Shown one piece after another: positions 62,134 through 64,000 of a DNA stretch of 64,000 nt. The notes beneath the pieces were generated by a model, which had not been told where the DNA came from, searched no databases, and saw nothing but the letters and a program-made list of their open reading frames with translations. The position numbers and the translations under genes were made by a program. Location of the stretch: the NCBI GenBank assembly GCA_024400425.1, contig JAKSMV010000007.1, positions 51,405 to 115,404 of the forward strand. Direction: 5' to 3'. Each line of letters starts with the position of its first letter. Within the stretch, counting starts at the first letter, position 1. The stretch is from Bacteroidales bacterium. Its GTDB lineage: Bacteria; Bacteroidota; Bacteroidia; Bacteroidales; F082.

Positions 62134-62580
62134 TCAGCGAGGCAAGACCTCCTCAAAGGTATGGTCGTTATACACAAAAATGATTTTTTCCAGTTTGCCC
62201 TGTGGACGTTTAGCACTAATATCCTCTTTTGGTTCAGCAATACTTTGGGTATCGAACAAGGTTCCTTGAAAACTATCCACGATTTCGTGCCGCTCCGTAT
62301 GAGTCTCTGGCTCGTTAATAGGAAGCAAATCTGATGTAGGTTTACGGAAAGAATCCGAAACCGTCATTGGCCCTTGACCCAAAACAATCCAATCCAAACT
62401 ATACTCCGGAAAGGTTTCTTTCAGCTTTTTCACGAAATCCAAACTCGGATTGTTACGTCCCGACAAGAGATGTGAAACATTCGATGGTTGGATTCCAAGT
62501 TGAATGGCAAACTCAGCAGCGGTTAAATTCTTCGCTCTAATGATATGCGAAATCCTATCTTTCATTTCTGGATAATCCAT
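62134..62580 (-). CDS. XRE-type helix-turn-helix regulator
   Basis: 148 aa. The N-terminal HTH_3 domain (MKDRISHIIRAKNLTAAEFA...GIQPSNVSHLLSGRNNPSLDFV) is followed by a hydrophilic linker and a C-terminal tail with IIFVYNDHTFEEVLP, without a known effector domain. An unusually good ribosome-binding site, GGAGG, lies 8 nt before ATG 62580. Its promoter faces a very AT-rich tract; it may repress itself there. It is on the same strand as the nrnA operon but has its own -7 box. Confidence 0.88.
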   Translation of the reverse strand: MDYPEMKDRISHIIRAKNLTAAEFAIQLGIQPSNVSHLLSGRNNPSLDFVKKLKETFPEYSLDWIVLGQGPMTVSDSFRKPTSDLLPINEPETHTERHEIVDSFQGTLFDTQSIAEPKEDISAKRPQGKLEKIIFVYNDHTFEEVLPR

Positions 62581-62627
62581 GGCTACATCCTCCTAAAAAA
62601 CTTGATTTATGTCACTATTTCAGTTGA

Positions 62628-62635
62628 CAAAAGTA
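62628..62635 (-). promoter_or_regulatory. -7 promoter element of XRE gene
   Basis: Reads TACTTTTG on the minus strand, 47 bp upstream of the ATG, at the edge of the AT-rich tract. Confidence 0.55.
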
Positions 62636-62640
62636 AATAA

Positions 62641-63000
62641 TTAATCGTTACAAAATGCAATAGTTTTCATTTTAGTTTTGTAAACATACATAACAACTTT
62701 ATTTACTATAAACTATAACTTCATATAAATATAATTATATTACTATATTACAATTAGTTATATTAAATAATGATATAAATATGGCAAATTGCATAAATTT
62801 GGTATTTATTTAGTATATTACTTTATTTAAAACTACTTATTTTATTGTATTATAATGATTTAAATTTAATATTTTTATATTTGTCAATATATTCACTTAT
62901 TTATAATAATTTACAAATCTAAATATATATTTAAACATATAAATATTCGTATATTATGTTATTTATCAACATTTTAAATTATAAATAGATTACATTTGTA
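62641..63000. other. Extremely AT-rich intergenic tract
   Basis: Hand counting gives 49 G+C in 360 bases (13.6%), and 12% over 62701-63000, against roughly 45% in nearby genes. It contains no open frame of note and one DnaA-box-like TTATCAACA at 62963-62971. It separates divergent XRE and AlbA_2 genes. Confidence 0.85.
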
Positions 63001-63236
63001 ATTTTTAAAGACAGCGGAATATGACAAATTAAAAACTCAATATTTCGCGTTTTTCCTCAAAAAATGAATCACAATACCACCCACAAACAGAACCCTCCCT
63101 ACGGCCTTAAAAACGCTTTTTCGTGCATCTAGGTCGAAATCCGTTTTCTTCCCTCCCATTCTACTCTATTCACACACATTTGAGCCACATCAGCTACACC
63201 TTATTAATATAGTATCTATCGTGTCATAAAAATGAC
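63001..63236. other. Intergenic leader between AT tract and AlbA_2 gene
   Basis: About 235 bp of ordinary composition. No gene or clear terminator is seen; it ends in the -7 box of the next gene. Confidence 0.6.
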
Positions 63237-63244
63237 TACCTTTG
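63237..63244 (+). promoter_or_regulatory. -7 promoter element of AlbA_2 gene
   Basis: TACCTTTG, 8 nt before the ATG at 63253; predicted leader is very short. Confidence 0.6.
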
Positions 63245-63252
63245 CACCCCAA

Positions 63253-63891
63253 ATGAAACGGCAAGATCAACACATACAAAAACTCATCGAGGAAGGCGAA
63301 CACCAAATGCTCGATTTCAAGTTCGAGATTTCCGACAGCCGACGCATCGCCCGTTCCCTAGCTGCCTTCGCCAACACCGATGGCGGACGGCTCCTTGTTG
63401 GTGTAAAAGACAATGGTGCCATTGCCGGCGTCCGCTCCGACGAAGAGATACACATGATAGAAGCCGCTGCCGAAATGTATTGTTCACCCAAAGTAGAATA
63501 TCAGACCAAAGAATGGGAAATTAACGGTAAGACGGTTCTAGAGGTCATCATTCCCAAAGACAACCACGACAAACACAAAGCTCCCGACAATCAAGGCAAC
63601 TACAAAATCTACGTTCGTGTCAAAGACGAGAACCTTGTCGCCGACAGTGTGTTGCTCAGAGTTTGGAAATTCAACAAGTTTTCACGTCCTGCAAAGATTG
63701 CCTTCACAGAAACCGAAGAGAGGCTACTCCGCTATCTAGATGAGTACGGATCCATTACTCTGCAAGATTTCCAAGCAATGGCACATATAAATAAAAGGAA
63801 AGCTGAGGCAATTTTGGCTGATTTCATCATGATTGGCACAATAAAAATTGTCCAAACTAGCCAAAACACCACCTTCCAACTTACAATATGA
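63253..63891 (+). CDS. AlbA_2/Schlafen-type DNA-binding protein with C-terminal winged helix
   Basis: 212 aa. Residues about 8-150 are the Schlafen AlbA_2 domain: EGEHQMLDFKFEISDSRRIARSLAAFANTDGGRLLVGVKDNG and the following GVRSDEE. The C-terminal part (LLRYLDEYGSITLQDFQAMAHINKRKAEAILADF) looks like a winged helix. Such proteins are putative nucleic-acid-binding regulators, and some relate to nucleases; no nuclease residue was assigned here. The start at 63253 is chosen because an upstream ATG (63232) precedes the -7 box. It is divergent from the XRE gene across an AT-rich tract. Confidence 0.83.
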   Translation: MKRQDQHIQKLIEEGEHQMLDFKFEISDSRRIARSLAAFANTDGGRLLVGVKDNGAIAGVRSDEEIHMIEAAAEMYCSPKVEYQTKEWEINGKTVLEVIIPKDNHDKHKAPDNQGNYKIYVRVKDENLVADSVLLRVWKFNKFSRPAKIAFTETEERLLRYLDEYGSITLQDFQAMAHINKRKAEAILADFIMIGTIKIVQTSQNTTFQLTI

Positions 63892-64000
63892 ACCTATTTT
63901 TCCCAAAAAAAATGGCATTTATTTTCTTATTTTTGTTATTTCTACAATTTTATTTCACTGACAGTCAGCGAATAGCGTTGCATGATGCAAAATAGTTGAA
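63892..64000 (+). promoter_or_regulatory. End of window: probable promoter for a gene beyond the edge
   Basis: TATTTTTG at 63928-63935 matches the -7 consensus, and TTGCATGATGCAA at 63978-63990 is a small palindrome that could be an operator. No gene starts before 64000. Confidence 0.4.

Noticed and set aside
62641..63000. Replication origin (oriC)
   Set aside because: Only one near-match DnaA box, and no dnaA, dnaN or other origin markers nearby; AT content alone is not enough.

Overview
The window is a chromosomal segment of an anaerobic member of the Bacteroidota, most likely order Bacteroidales. The evidence is direct: promoters of the TAnnTTTG (-7) type stand in front of many genes; PorQ of the type IX secretion system (T9SS) is encoded, together with six proteins ending in T9SS sorting domains; secreted lipoproteins are abundant; gene pairs such as recF/DUF721 and a long NusB are typical of the phylum; and reverse rubrerythrin plus ferritin suit an oxygen-sensitive lifestyle. 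Overall GC looks moderate (mid-40s %), with local departures described below. No rRNA, tRNA or CRISPR array was found.

Layout. 0-5 kb: an amino-sugar-kinase-like protein fused to a RapZ C-terminal domain, a MurU-like nucleotidyltransferase and an AddB-like nuclease, as overlapping genes. 5-8.6 kb: a minus-strand operon nusB-porQ-recF-DUF721. 8.6-10.3 kb: Dabb protein, reverse rubrerythrin, ferritin. 10.3-13.7 kb: tandem T9SS-exported subtilisins. 13.8-22 kb: trmD, rplS, GltS-type symporter, split chromate transporter, PNGase F-like protein, aroC/smpB divergent pair, small outer-membrane-like protein, efp. 22-33 kb: S9 peptidase, fmt, HU, recQ-uvrB, and thrS-infC-rpmI-rplT. 33-38 kb: T9SS C10 protease, cleaved-adhesin-like protein, FKBP. 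38-42.3 kb: peptide-binding lipoprotein and lon. 42.3-52.4 kb: an accessory region of secreted proteins and lipoproteins, an IS30 scar, palindromic repeats, and a membrane-spanning TPR/HTH regulator. 52.4-56.9 kb: rpmE (type B), serC-serA, a four-helix-bundle protein and DUF1015. 56.9-62.1 kb: an operon of nrnA plus four FKBP lipoproteins holding about nine FKBP-like folds. 62.1-64 kb: an XRE regulator, a tract of about 12-14% GC, and an AlbA_2/Schlafen-type protein.

Most striking signals. (1) A family of short palindromes (arms GTAGAGACGCG..., centre CCATGG or GATGAATC) lies between genes, supplies a stop codon for one gene, and occurs twice inside the reading frame of the TPR/HTH regulator in different frames, as in Rickettsia palindromic elements. 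(2) One T9SS cargo gene shows a sharp GC step exactly at its sorting domain, suggesting exchange of a C-terminal cassette. (3) infC appears to start at AUA. (4) aroC and smpB have facing promoters in 41 bp, each nearly leaderless. (5) A 118-bp nested inverted repeat lies at 52.2 kb. Positions of -7 boxes decided several start codons given here.
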